From Devosia sp. (GTDB taxonomy: Bacteria > Pseudomonadota > Alphaproteobacteria > Rhizobiales > Devosiaceae), in contig NZ_JANQAH010000008.1 of assembly GCF_024707125.1 (NCBI RefSeq), positions 1-64,000 of the forward strand: a DNA stretch of 64,000 nucleotides, given 5' to 3'. Made by a program: the position numbers and the translations under genes. This document shows positions 6,836 to 13,965 of the stretch, piece by piece. How positions within the stretch are numbered: the first letter of the stretch is position 1; each line of letters starts with the position of its first letter. Below the pieces are notes generated by a model. It made no database searches. It was given only the letters and a program-made list of their open reading frames with translations, and had not been told where the DNA came from.

Positions 6836-7705
6836 CTACCGCTTGAAGCGATCGAACGAATCCTCTTCGTCCGGCGCCTCGGAAATCCATGCACGCGCCG
6901 ATTGCGTGCCGAGGTGCAGGAGCGTGAGCTCCATTTCATAGCGGGAAGACGCTATGCACGATTCCTCCACCGGCTCGTCGAACCAGACGCCGGCTGCCTG
7001 CCTGACCACGACGGCGGGGTCGACATCGGCGCCCATGGTCGCAACCAGCGAGGCCACCGGCAGCTCGAACACGGAAGCCCGTGTCCGTATGAACTTGCCC
7101 GAACGGAATGCGGGACCGCTGGACTTGGCCCAGCGCGCGAAACCTTCGTTCGAAACCACCAGAACGGATCGTCGGTTGGTGTATTCGAGCCAGCGCAGTA
7201 TCGCCGCAGTCAGCGATACGCCGTAGCGCCTGGCGCAGTCGCCGAGCTCCTCGAAGGTGGGCTTGTGATCCGGGGGGATCAACGCACGGAAGTCGTGCAA
7301 GGGCATCAGGAGGAACGCGGCGAAGGTGTCGGCTTCCTTCTCGATTCCTTCGACCTCGCGACGCACGATGGCGTCCTCCCCGCACCAGAACCCCTTGGGC
7401 TGCTTCTCCCGATGCAGGAGATAGTGGCCCAGTTCATGGGCCACCGTGAACCTGGCGCGCTCAGCCGTCTGCTTGCTGTTGTACAGGATGCCCCAGACGT
7501 TCTTCCTGGTCTCGCCGGGGAGAAGGGCCCCCTCGAAGCCAACGAGATCGTCGGCCTCGACGCGCTTGATCGGCGCATCGGGAAATCGCTGGGCAGAATA
7601 CTGCAATGCCAGTGATCGGACGTCGACCGGATAGCGGTCGGGGCCATCCCGGTGGGCGGCGTCCAACAGTTTCGTGAGTTGTATCGCCCAGCCCTCCGGC
7701 CCCAT
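6836..7705 (-). CDS. ImmA/IrrE-family zinc metallopeptidase
   Basis: A 289-residue protein with the zinc-protease motif HELGH (His90, Glu91, His94) and a downstream helix EKEADTFAAFLLMP whose Glu124 is the likely third ligand. This is the COG2856 signature. In ICEBs1, ImmA cleaves its partner repressor ImmR after DNA damage, and IrrE/DdrO in Deinococcus works similarly. The C-terminal half (RSVLVVSNEGFARWAKSSG onward) is an accessory region and might sense a ligand. Its ATG overlaps the XRE stop (TGATG), so the two are one operon. The pair is divergent from the MBL/E2-E1-JAB/patatin operon, which it probably controls. Confidence 0.88.
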   Translation of the reverse strand: MGPEGWAIQLTKLLDAAHRDGPDRYPVDVRSLALQYSAQRFPDAPIKRVEADDLVGFEGALLPGETRKNVWGILYNSKQTAERARFTVAHELGHYLLHREKQPKGFWCGEDAIVRREVEGIEKEADTFAAFLLMPLHDFRALIPPDHKPTFEELGDCARRYGVSLTAAILRWLEYTNRRSVLVVSNEGFARWAKSSGPAFRSGKFIRTRASVFELPVASLVATMGADVDPAVVVRQAAGVWFDEPVEESCIASSRYEMELTLLHLGTQSARAWISEAPDEEDSFDRFKR

Positions 7706-8025
7706 CAGTCGTCCTCGTCGAGCGCCTTCGCCAATCGTCGCAGCCGTGCCCGGGCTTCGGGACTCATCTGGCTGTACTTGCGGAAGAATGCCTTATCCTC
7801 AGCAGCTTGCAAGTTCCCGTCGTCCACGCCCATGAGATAGTCGCCGGTGACGTCGAGCGCCGCCGCGATCTTGGCGATCTTCTCCGCCGAGGGTCGTGGC
7901 GGGTCCTTGTTCTCGAGCTCCCAGATATAACTCTTGCTCGAGTCAGTGGCGGTCGCGAGTTGGTCGAGCGTCATGCCCTTCTTCTTGCGAAGCTCGCGAA
8001 TCCTGTCGCCGAACGGTGCGGCCAT
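7705..8025 (-). CDS. XRE-family transcriptional repressor
   Basis: A 106-residue protein with an N-terminal helix-turn-helix (IRELRKKKGMTLDQLATATDSSKSYIWELEN) and a C-terminal helical tail (MSPEARARLRRLAKALDEDD) that may be the cleavage or dimer segment. It is coupled to the metallopeptidase gene and transcribed away from the MBL operon. Repeats of GTTCGGnGTAGACG and a dyad ACCGAAC/GTTCGGT lie directly upstream and are the likely operators. By analogy with ImmR/ImmA it would repress both directions until cleaved. Confidence 0.88.
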   Translation of the reverse strand: MAAPFGDRIRELRKKKGMTLDQLATATDSSKSYIWELENKDPPRPSAEKIAKIAAALDVTGDYLMGVDDGNLQAAEDKAFFRKYSQMSPEARARLRRLAKALDEDD

Positions 8026-8050
8026 GCGTGGTCAAACTCCTGCCAAACGC

Positions 8051-8136
8051 ACCGAACCCAAAAAGTTCGGTGTAGACGCATTGTAGCACCCTTGACAGCA
8101 GCAGCAAGGAATTCCATTTGTTCGGAGTAGACGTAC
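8051..8136 (+). promoter_or_regulatory. Divergent control region with paired XRE operators and a sigma-70 promoter
   Basis: A dyad ACCGAAC-N7-GTTCGGT spans 8051-8071. The right half begins a 17-base element, GTTCGGTGTAGACGCAT (8065-8081), repeated with three changes as GTTCGGAGTAGACGTAC (8120-8136), 55 bases away. Between the copies is a perfect -35 TTGACA (8092-8097), 17 bases upstream of a weak -10 CATTTG (8115-8120) directed at the MBL gene. The second copy starts at the -10, so a bound repressor would block polymerase. Confidence 0.7.
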
Positions 8137-8176
8137 TTAACGGGTCGCTAATTCAATATGTAAGGGCTTACTAAAA

Positions 8177-9304
8177 ATGACCAGGCTTACCTTCTTCCCG
8201 CTCGGCAATGCCGACACCACCCTGATCCGACTGGCGGACAACCGCCTGGTCCTTCTCGACTACGCGGATATGCGCAACCCGGACGACCAGTTCGACGTTC
8301 GCTGCGACCTGCCTGTCGCCTTGCGCAAGGAAATGTCGGAAGCCGGCCAGACCGACTTCGCCGTGGTGTGCTTCACGCATCTCGACAACGACCACATCTG
8401 CGGTGCCAGCGACTTCTTCTGGTTGCGGCATTCCACCGCCTACCAGGGCAAAGGACGCCCGAAGATCGACGAGATGTGGGTTCCGGCGGGCGCGATCACC
8501 GAGACCAGCCTGGTCGGCAACGCCGCGACCATCCGCAAGGAGGCCCGCCACCGCCTGATCGAAGGCACCGGCATCAAGGTCTTCTCCCGTCCCGAACTGC
8601 TCAAGGACTTCCTCGCGTCGCACGGCCTGACGCTCGAAGACCGCAAGCACTGCATCGTCGACGCGGGCAAGCTGGTGCCGGGGTTCACCAAGGACGGTTC
8701 GGCCAAAGCGGAGTTCTTCGTGCATTGCCCGTTCGCCTGGCGCACCGACGAACGCGGGCTCGAGGACCGCAACAAGGATTCGGTCGTGCTCCACGTCACC
8801 TTCCTCGAGGGCGGCGTCGAGACAAAGGCCCTGCTCGGGTCGGACGTTGAGTACGGAACGCTCTGCGAGATCGTAAAAACCAGCAAGAAGCACGGGAACG
8901 AGCACCGCCTCGAGTGGGACGTGCTGAAGCTCTTCCACCACTGCTCCTACAAGTCCATCGGGCCCGAGATCGGCGAGGACGAGACGGAATCCGTCGACGA
9001 GACGCGCTGGCTCTTCGAGGAGCAGTCCCGCGATGGATGCATCATCGTGTCGCCCAGTTGGGAGATCCCGCAGAAGGGCACCGCGGAGGACGACGACATC
9101 CAGCCGCCGCACCGCCAGGCCGCCAATCACCACAAGCGCGTCGTCGCCGACCGCGGTGGCGAGTTCAAGGTGACCATGGAGACGCCGGACAGGATCAAGC
9201 CGAAGCCGTTCCGCATCGACATCACCGCGTTCGGCGCCGCGATCAGCTATATCAGCAGCAGTTCGACCGGGACGGCGACCTCCACGCCGGTGCGGGGCGG
9301 CTGA
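8177..9304 (+). CDS. Metallo-beta-lactamase-fold protein with C-terminal Arg-Gly-Gly tail
   Basis: A 375-residue protein of the ComEC-like branch of the MBL superfamily. FPLGNADTTLIRL leads to the metal motif THLDNDH (His68, Asp70, Asp72, His73), where the usual second His is Asp. Later landmarks are NKDSVVLHV, LLGSDVEYG and KLFHHCS, consistent with strands carrying further ligands. The last 16 residues are Ser/Thr/Gly-rich and end TSTPVRGG-stop, confirmed codon by codon at 9290-9304. This resembles ubiquitin-like C-termini and the Gly-ended tails of CD-NTases processed by Cap2. It is the first gene of the operon; the next ATG is one base after its stop. The likely role is a hydrolase or sensor that is itself the conjugated partner, which is inference. 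Confidence 0.85.
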   Translation: MTRLTFFPLGNADTTLIRLADNRLVLLDYADMRNPDDQFDVRCDLPVALRKEMSEAGQTDFAVVCFTHLDNDHICGASDFFWLRHSTAYQGKGRPKIDEMWVPAGAITETSLVGNAATIRKEARHRLIEGTGIKVFSRPELLKDFLASHGLTLEDRKHCIVDAGKLVPGFTKDGSAKAEFFVHCPFAWRTDERGLEDRNKDSVVLHVTFLEGGVETKALLGSDVEYGTLCEIVKTSKKHGNEHRLEWDVLKLFHHCSYKSIGPEIGEDETESVDETRWLFEEQSRDGCIIVSPSWEIPQKGTAEDDDIQPPHRQAANHHKRVVADRGGEFKVTMETPDRIKPKPFRIDITAFGAAISYISSSSTGTATSTPVRGG

Positions 9305-9305
9305 C

Positions 9306-11528
9306 ATGCAGCCCTGGATCGCCTCCTTTCCGGTGGTGGAGTATTCCACCCTCGGAAATCCCATGGCCGCCGCCTTCGTCGATCATGTGCGCGACGGCGG
9401 GGATGGCATCTTCGAGTTGGTGGAGGCCCGCCGCGACCGCGGCATGGAGCTGATCCTGGCGAATGTGCGGACCGAACGCCCACAGCGACCGGTCGTCGCC
9501 ATCGATCGGGTGGAGCCCATCGCGATCTTCTTCGGCGATGGCAAGCACGGCCCCTGCGTTCTGGCGCTTCGGGAGGATTTCCCGGATACGCCGCACCAGG
9601 CCCGCCTGCCCAAGGGCATGCCGTTCTGCATCTGCATCGACGACCGGCCATGGCCGGAGGCGAAATCTTCCTATGGCCCGGCAGAGCTGGGTCATCGCAT
9701 TCTCGAGTGGTTCAGGAAGGCCGCACGCGGCCAGTTGCACGACGCGGCCCAGCCCCTCGAACCATTCTTCTCGTTGCAGTCGCCATATGAATTGATCATG
9801 CCCCGCGAGGTCTGGGCCGGCGATGCCGACAAGGTCACGGAGCTGATCGGCATCGTTCAGGATCAGCAGCGCCCGACGATGGTGACGTTGCTGCCCGCGG
9901 AACGGCGACAAGGCGCCAACCCGGTGATCTCCGTGATCGCCTACGACCTGTCCGCGGAAACCATGTCCCGCATGCGCCAGGCACCGGCCACACTGGCCGA
10001 TCTTGCCGAGGAAACCCTGCGACGCGGCGTGGACATCGTCGCGGACCTGAAAGCGCGGCTGAAGACCTGGTATGCCGACGAGACACGCCGTGCCGCCGTC
10101 CTCAATTCGCATCCGTGCATCCTTCTCCGCCTCCCGATGATCAACCCGGTCACAGGCCATCTGGAAGGGCTCGATACGGTCGGCTTCATGGTCGACGGCA
10201 CCGTCGGCGACATCGGGGTGGCGCTCGGCCTGTTCTATTGCGACCGGAGCAGCGACCTGAACAGCATAGGATATCAGCTTCGCTTCCCTGCCGGCGATCC
10301 GGATCTCGACGCCGTTCGCCTCGAAGGATGCCTGGTCCACGGTGCGTTCGACACCCAGTTGGCACGGGCGATTTCCGGCGTGTCGTCGCCCGTGACGGGC
10401 AAGGCCGTGATGATCGGCGCCGGTGCCATCGGCTCCGCCGTCGCAGAGATCCTTGCTCGCGAAGGCGCTTTCGACAGCATGGCCGTAATGGACGACGACA
10501 CCCTGCTTCCGCACAATCTGGCCCGCCATACGCTGACCTCCAAAGAGGTGCCGCGGCCGAAGGCGACCAGCGTCGCCCAGCGGCTGAAGTCCATCAGGCC
10601 GGATCTCGACGTGTCGGCGATCGACGAGAACTTCCTGACCGAACCATCGCCCGAGGCGGCAGCATTGCTGCAGGCTGCCGACACCATCATCGACGCCTCG
10701 GCATCGGTGGCCGTGGGCCGCGGGCTCAGCGACCTTGCCGGCCATGCGCGGCGCGTGTCGATCTTCTTCAATCCGACCGGAACAGCAGTCGTGCTGCTCG
10801 CCGAGGACGAGGATCGCCGCATCGACCTGCGCGCTCTGGAGGCGATCTATCATCGCTCCATCCAAATCGATCCCGGCCTCGAGCGCCACCTCGTCGACAG
10901 CGAGATGATCCGCTACACCGGCGCCTGCCGGATGCTGACGAGCCGCATTCCCGCGTCGCGGGTGCAGGTGTTGTCGGGGCTGATGGCAGGCGGGCTCAGC
11001 CGGGCCCTCGCCAGCAGCGAGGCCTGCGTCAAGATCTGGTCCCTCGGCGATGACGGTGAAGTGTCCCTCACTGCCCCGGAAGTCGGCTTGACCGTCGATC
11101 ATGTGGGCGACTGGACGATCAGAATGCCCGATACCCTTTCGGCTCAGCTCGCCGCCGAGCGCCTGAAGCGGCTGCCGAACGAAACCGGTGGCGCACTGCT
11201 CGGCATAGTCGATCCGCAATCGAAGCGCATCGAGCTCGTCGCCGCAGTGCCCGCTCCGATCGACAGCACCGAGGCGCCGACCGAATTCGTCCGCGGCACG
11301 ATGGGACTGCGCGAGACCGTGGAGGCAGCCATCGCCCGTTCCGCCGGCCAGATCAGGTATGTCGGCGAATGGCATTCGCATCCCAGGGGCAGTTCCAGCC
11401 AGCCCAGCACCATCGACATCGAGCAACTTGCCTGGCTGAGCACGACCATGGCCGGGGACGGCATGCCCGGCGTGATGTTCATAGTCGGCGAGAACGAGGC
11501 ACGCCATCTGGTCGGGACGATCCGATGA
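9306..11528 (+). CDS. Fused E2-E1-JAB protein (bacterial ubiquitin-like conjugation and deconjugation)
   Basis: A 740-residue single chain. Residues about 20-145 look like a prokaryotic E2: MPFCICIDD with candidate cysteines 108 and 110, then a helix GHRILEWFRKAARGQL and PLEPFF. Residues about 150-350 are a linker domain I do not recognise. An E1/ThiF adenylation domain starts at GKAVMIGAGAIGSAV (GxGxxG 371-376) with DDDTLLPHNLARH, and Cys541 in GACRML is a candidate thioester site. A JAB/JAMM isopeptidase follows: Glu626 in NETGGALLG, His690 and His692 in EWHSHP, Ser701 and Asp704 in PSTID, all present. In type II CBASS, E1-E2 (Cap2) and JAB (Cap3) are separate proteins; here they are one. 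The stop overlaps the patatin start (ATGA). Confidence 0.88.
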   Translation: MQPWIASFPVVEYSTLGNPMAAAFVDHVRDGGDGIFELVEARRDRGMELILANVRTERPQRPVVAIDRVEPIAIFFGDGKHGPCVLALREDFPDTPHQARLPKGMPFCICIDDRPWPEAKSSYGPAELGHRILEWFRKAARGQLHDAAQPLEPFFSLQSPYELIMPREVWAGDADKVTELIGIVQDQQRPTMVTLLPAERRQGANPVISVIAYDLSAETMSRMRQAPATLADLAEETLRRGVDIVADLKARLKTWYADETRRAAVLNSHPCILLRLPMINPVTGHLEGLDTVGFMVDGTVGDIGVALGLFYCDRSSDLNSIGYQLRFPAGDPDLDAVRLEGCLVHGAFDTQLARAISGVSSPVTGKAVMIGAGAIGSAVAEILAREGAFDSMAVMDDDTLLPHNLARHTLTSKEVPRPKATSVAQRLKSIRPDLDVSAIDENFLTEPSPEAAALLQAADTIIDASASVAVGRGLSDLAGHARRVSIFFNPTGTAVVLLAEDEDRRIDLRALEAIYHRSIQIDPGLERHLVDSEMIRYTGACRMLTSRIPASRVQVLSGLMAGGLSRALASSEACVKIWSLGDDGEVSLTAPEVGLTVDHVGDWTIRMPDTLSAQLAAERLKRLPNETGGALLGIVDPQSKRIELVAAVPAPIDSTEAPTEFVRGTMGLRETVEAAIARSAGQIRYVGEWHSHPRGSSSQPSTIDIEQLAWLSTTMAGDGMPGVMFIVGENEARHLVGTIR

Positions 11529-12725
11529 GCGATGCGGCATCAGGGGTTCGCGGAGCCGAACAACCCTTCCGCCTCGGGCTGGCGCTGTCGGGCGGGGGAA
11601 CCAGGGCCGCGGTCTTTCATCTGGGGCTGCTGCTCAGGCTCGCCGTTCAGGACCAGCTCGAGAGCGTTTCGGCGATATCGACGGTTTCCGGTGGAAGCCT
11701 GGTCGTCGCGGCGGTGTTCGGCAACAACGGGAACCGATGGCCCTCATCCGCCGCGTTCAGGGAAAAAGGTCTATCCGACCCTCAGGAAGACGCTGATCGA
11801 GAAGGATCTCTTCAGCATACCCGCCTTGTTGAGTCCCGGGAGTCTCCTCAAGCACAATCTCAGGCTGCTGAACCGGCGTGCCCACGTCTTGGCCGATAGG
11901 TTGGAGACCGAGTGGGGCGTCACGGGGAACCTTGCGGATCTGCCTGCTCATCCGAAATGGTGGATCAACGCTGCCTCGATCCATTCGGGCAAGAACTGGC
12001 GTTTCAGCAATGGCGAGATGGGCGACTGGAAATTCGGTCGGCACTATTCGCCAGGTGTCAGCATCGCCGAGGCCGCGGCGGCCTCGGCAGCGGTGCCCTA
12101 TGCCATCGGTGCCCTACGGCTCGAAATCCCGCAGGGTGGCTGGTACCGAACCGATCCAGCCACGAGGAAACCACAGCAGGCGATCGATCCAGGCGTCAGG
12201 GTACTGCGCATATGGGACGGCGGCGCCTATGATAATCTTGGTCTGGAAGCCCTTGTGAAGCCTGGCCAGCCATCCACCGATTACGATTTCCTCATCTGCA
12301 GCGATGCATCCGGCGTCCTTGGCCCACCATCAGGGGGAGTGATCGCCAATCTCATCAGGGGGAATTTGGCCACGCCTCGCCTGTTCGACCTGATGGGGGA
12401 CCAAGTCAGGAGCCTCCGGTCCAGGATACTCATGCGCGAGTTCGACCGTGGACTGATTCGGGGCGTCATAGTCCGCATGGGCAACTCGATCCGTGACATA
12501 GACCTAAGAGCGGGCGTTATCCGACCAGAGGCGGAGCATTCCGCATACCTCAGTGATGAATTGGCGAAGGCTGCCGTGGCACACCCTACGGCGCTGAACA
12601 AACTCTCAGCACAGGAGTTCGACCTCATCGCGCGCCACGGGTTCGAATGTGCGGATGCCACGCTCGCCGCGCATGCTGGAACTGAATTTGATGATCGTCA
12701 GAGGTGGCCATCATCATCGAAATAG
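11525..12725 (+). pseudogene. Patatin-like phospholipase, single frameshift
   Basis: The start ATG overlaps the E2-E1-JAB stop. The N-terminal frame has the oxyanion loop LSGGGTRAAVFHLG and the nucleophile elbow STVSGGS (Ser55). At the run GGGAAAAAGG (about 11759-11768) the frame shifts by one base. The remainder, KVYPTLRKTLIEKDLF to the stop at 12725, continues in the next frame and contains the catalytic Asp motif WDGGAYDNLGLE. Dropping one base gives one patatin of about 399 residues. Patatins such as CapV are membrane-degrading effectors of CBASS, activated by cyclic dinucleotides. The position as last gene of the operon fits an effector. Either it is inactive, expressed by slippage, or the extra base is a sequencing error. 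Confidence 0.8.
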
Positions 12726-12960
12726 GCCTCTCGCGTGTACTGCACCATCGGCAAAACAGGGGTGTTAGCGGACTGTCAGCTTAGGACTCAGAATAGGGAT
12801 TAGCAGACGACAACTTGCGTGGTCTGGTCTGGGACGCCAGGTTTCGCTGCCCTGTGAGAGTGCGCCTGGCACCAATTTATGAACGAGGGGATCGCGGAAA
12901 GAACAGATGCTCACACCTGCTGCTGGGCGGCTCGCGAAAAACGAAGGCGCCTCGGAAAGT
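12726..12960. other. Gene-free interval between patatin and MotE-like genes
   Basis: About 235 bases with no supported gene, no strong hairpin with a T-run and no recognisable promoter. It separates the convergent ends of the defence operon and the MotE-like gene. Confidence 0.5.
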
Positions 12961-13662
12961 TCATTCACCAAGTGCTTCGAGCATCCCCGCTCTGTCCATC
13001 ATCATGACTGTCAAGTTCTGTGCCCGTACCGGATTCAGCTCGGCCATGATCGCCGACATCTTCCGAGGCGACATGGCCGACGCGATCTGGAGCAGGATTG
13101 GATCTGGGAGCCCACCCATTACCAACGCCGCCTGCTGAGGTTTCATGTTCTGATACAGCGACACCATTCCCGCGATCTCTTCCTGGCTTTGCTGGTCACG
13201 CGCACCAATGAGGTCGTTCATGCTTTGCTCGAGTTCCGTAAGCTTGGCGGTGCGTTCTTGAATACGCCTTTCAGCGGCGTCCAGAAGGAGCGCTTGCTGC
13301 TCCAGGCTTGCCTTCTCGGCGTCAAGGCCGGCCTTGCGCTCCCCCAATCGCAGAAGCAACACGTCCTCAGTAGTGGATTCAGACGATGGACTTCCCAACG
13401 GTCGAGGTCCTTCGGGCGTCATGGCCATCGGCACTGCGTCCGTAAGGTCAGCGCAGTCGCGCGCCTCTCCTTCGATTGCCGGTTCGGGGCTGATGAACTC
13501 TGTTCCATCAGTCGGGATTTCGACCTCCACGGCGCAGCGATCCGGCGACAATGCAACCGAGCTGACTATCGAGTTCGAAACGGTGGTATCCGGTGCAGCT
13601 GTCGTCAGTTCGAGCGTAGGAGTCTGGTCGTTGAGGACGGGGTCGGATTCCGTAAGGGTCAC
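12961..13662 (-). CDS. MotE/MgtE-N-like coiled-coil protein
   Basis: A 233-residue frame from GTG 13660-13662. The N-terminal 95 residues are low-complexity Ser/Thr/Pro/Glu. A coiled coil follows (LDAEKASLEQQALLLDAAER and onward), then an MgtE-N-like unit: LYQNMKPQQAALVMGGLP, ILLQIASAMSPRKMSAIMAEL. This is the layout of the rhizobial flagellar chaperone MotE, which helps the stator protein MotC. No other motility gene is in the window. The preceding 43-codon frame encodes a signal peptide and overlaps by GTGA. Since MotE is exported, the two may be halves of one frameshifted gene. Confidence 0.65.
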   Translation of the reverse strand: MTLTESDPVLNDQTPTLELTTAAPDTTVSNSIVSSVALSPDRCAVEVEIPTDGTEFISPEPAIEGEARDCADLTDAVPMAMTPEGPRPLGSPSSESTTEDVLLLRLGERKAGLDAEKASLEQQALLLDAAERRIQERTAKLTELEQSMNDLIGARDQQSQEEIAGMVSLYQNMKPQQAALVMGGLPDPILLQIASAMSPRKMSAIMAELNPVRAQNLTVMMMDRAGMLEALGE

Positions 13663-13790
13663 GCTGCCGAGGGCTGCAGAAGCATCTGATCCGCTTCGCC
13701 CTCAGGGGCGGCCTTCGGCACTGCCCACGCCGGGCCCGACATTATCAGCATCGCAGCCAGCGCCACCGATAGTTTTCTCATGGACACCAT
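13659..13790 (-). CDS. Short signal-peptide ORF, probably the 5' part of the MotE-like gene
   Basis: A 43-residue frame starting MVSMRKLSVALAAMLIMSG, with a GGGAGAG ribosome site five bases upstream. It encodes a clean Sec signal peptide (cleavage near PAWA-VP) and 20 more residues, then stops at a TGA overlapping the GTG of the next frame. The simplest reading is that it supplies the export signal of the MotE-like protein and that one base has been gained or lost at the junction. Confidence 0.5.
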   Translation of the reverse strand: MVSMRKLSVALAAMLIMSGPAWAVPKAAPEGEADQMLLQPSAA

Positions 13791-13908
13791 CGAACTCTCC
13801 CAATCAGACGGCGCAAAACTATCCGACAGCGATTTAGGGCGACATAAGGGGATGGACGCATTTCGATCGATCGCAAGATCGGTCTGGTAAGAGTCCTCAC
13901 GCAAGCTC

Positions 13909-13949
13909 CGGACATGATCGTCGCTGTATCAATGCGGCGATCATGTCCG
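13909..13949. promoter_or_regulatory. 12-bp inverted repeat between L,D-transpeptidase and MotE-like genes
   Basis: CGGACATGATCG (13909-13920) and its exact complement at 13938-13949 flank a 17-base loop. It lies between the stop of the transpeptidase gene and the next leftward gene, with no T-run after it. It could be a factor-dependent terminator, an operator or an mRNA-stability hairpin. Confidence 0.45.
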
Positions 13950-13965
13950 TCGATCCAATAAAGGC

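Noticed and set aside
9252..11540. A 762-codon open frame on the minus strand across the E2-E1-JAB gene
   Set aside because: It is the antisense shadow of a high-GC gene; the + strand product has all expected catalytic motifs, the minus product none.
11759..11768. Programmed frameshifting in the patatin gene
   Set aside because: Five A are too few for reliable transcriptional slippage, no stimulatory hairpin is evident, and similar breaks occur in many unrelated neighbouring genes, so error or decay is likelier.
8177..12725. A canonical type II CBASS locus
   Set aside because: No CD-NTase gene is present anywhere nearby; the first gene is an MBL-fold protein, so only the E1/E2/JAB and patatin parts match.
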